Of a DNA stretch of 64,000 nt, positions 63,479 to 64,000 are shown piece by piece. How positions within the stretch are numbered: the stretch's first letter is position 1; every line of letters starts with the position of its first letter. The notes beneath the pieces are model-generated. The model ran no database searches and was not told the origin of the DNA. It saw nothing but the letters and a program-made list of their open reading frames with translations. The stretch spans positions 1 through 64,000 of the forward strand of contig JAFLJL010014858.1 of assembly GCA_018398815.1 (NCBI GenBank), read 5' to 3'. The DNA is from Conus ventricosus. Lineage: Eukaryota; Mollusca; Gastropoda; Neogastropoda; Conidae. The translations under genes were made by a program, and so were the position numbers.

Positions 63479-64000
63479 AGTGAGTGAGTGAGAGAGAAAG
63501 GGAGAAAGAGAGAGATGCAGTGGCACAGAATCTCACAATAATGTTGGTATGAATTTTGAAACTTTTCTCTCAAGATTATGTGCTATGATTTAAATGTGCG
63601 TGCTTCATTTGATGGATTGGACTTCCTTCTTGTTACTCCATATCATCAGTTAACATTTGAAGTTGTTTCAGTTCACATAAGTGGACAAAAGTGCCCTGTC
63701 TTTTGACAGAGAGTGAAGAGTAAGATAGTACCTGTGTCTTAATTATCTATCAACTAGCACATAACAATCACATGACCATAAGGTGCAGACATATTATAGG
63801 CAGTTAGATATGTACTGTTGCTGGTACTTGACTGTGTGTTGCATCCACTCTGGAAGAAGTATGTTTTGTCAGAATAGAAGTGATGATAATGGTCAACAGC
63901 AATTTGTGAGTATGTGCTCTTGAACATTCGGCTATGATTGTACTTTAATCTAATGTCAGGTGAGTCTCTTTTTAACATTTCTCTGTAGAGAATTGATTAA
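63479..64000. other. No gene identified
   Basis: A GAGT run (63,472-63,500) and unique sequence. A 74-codon minus-strand frame (63,754-63,978) shows no family resemblance. Confidence 0.5.

Noticed and set aside
63040..63480. CRISPR-like array
   Set aside because: Short repeats with irregular spacing are CA microsatellite units, not direct repeats with unique spacers, and the genome is eukaryotic.
63013..63573. Overlapping Cys/Val-rich and His/Thr-rich ORFs up to 195 codons
   Set aside because: All lie on a (CA)n/(GT)n tract on both strands, so they are simple-repeat translations.

Overview
This is a repeat-dense piece of an invertebrate animal genome, most plausibly a mollusc or other lophotrochozoan (inference). 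The only host-like coding sequence is one recognisable exon, the N-terminal coding exon of a CYFIP/Sra-1 orthologue, plus one unidentified candidate exon. The rest is non-LTR retrotransposons, an internally deleted Gypsy element, SINE-like fragments, microsatellites and two Polinton/Maverick elements, the large virus-like DNA transposons related to adintoviruses. There are no bacterial-style operons, tRNAs, rRNAs or CRISPR arrays that I can see.

The dominant structure is a very large inverted duplication. Bases 1 to about 24,521 reappear, reverse-complemented and in the same order, at about 30,904 to 55,520. A 100-base run of N (30,804-30,903) lies just before the right arm. The arms differ mainly by small insertions and deletions, so each ORF is broken at different places in the two arms. 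The right arm starts exactly at the gap, so two uncollapsed assemblies of one locus (haplotigs) joined in opposite orientation is the simplest explanation. A real genomic palindrome is not excluded.

Layout of the left arm, with the mirror position in the right arm in parentheses: Polinton-1 fragment 1-4,911 (complete copy 50,479-62,352); candidate host exon 4,912-5,196 (50,208-50,478, continuing at 62,353); CYFIP exon 5,861-6,262 (49,159-49,548); LINE-A with a 2A-like peptide, PHD finger, endonuclease and RT, 7,222-10,990 (44,350-48,212); RNase H fragment of another LINE and GT/CT satellites 11,080-11,985; Gypsy remnant with 170-bp LTRs inside a CT microsatellite 12,975-15,563 (39,884-42,464); CR1-like LINE-B 16,262-19,230 (36,231-39,120); head to head with it LINE-C, whose ORF1 has a 2A-like leader followed by a coiled coil and an L1-type RRM, 19,640-23,509 (31,900-35,780). 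LINE-C is interrupted by Polinton-2 (23,510-30,507), which runs into a non-matching stretch and the gap.

Polinton-2 carries, in order, a terminal repeat, an unknown ORF, a minor structural gene, a penton-like gene, a coiled-coil gene, the major capsid gene, the packaging ATPase and a conserved gene of unknown function. Polinton-1 lacks the first part of that set. In its complete right-arm copy it adds a hydrophobic protein, integrase, protein-primed DNA polymerase B and a cluster of three small related ORFs beside the far terminal repeat. Together the two copies show most of a capsid-forming, self-replicating element. No adenovirus-like protease was identified. All genes as written here are frameshifted, some probably by base-calling error: 52.2-60.96 kb has grossly inflated homopolymers.
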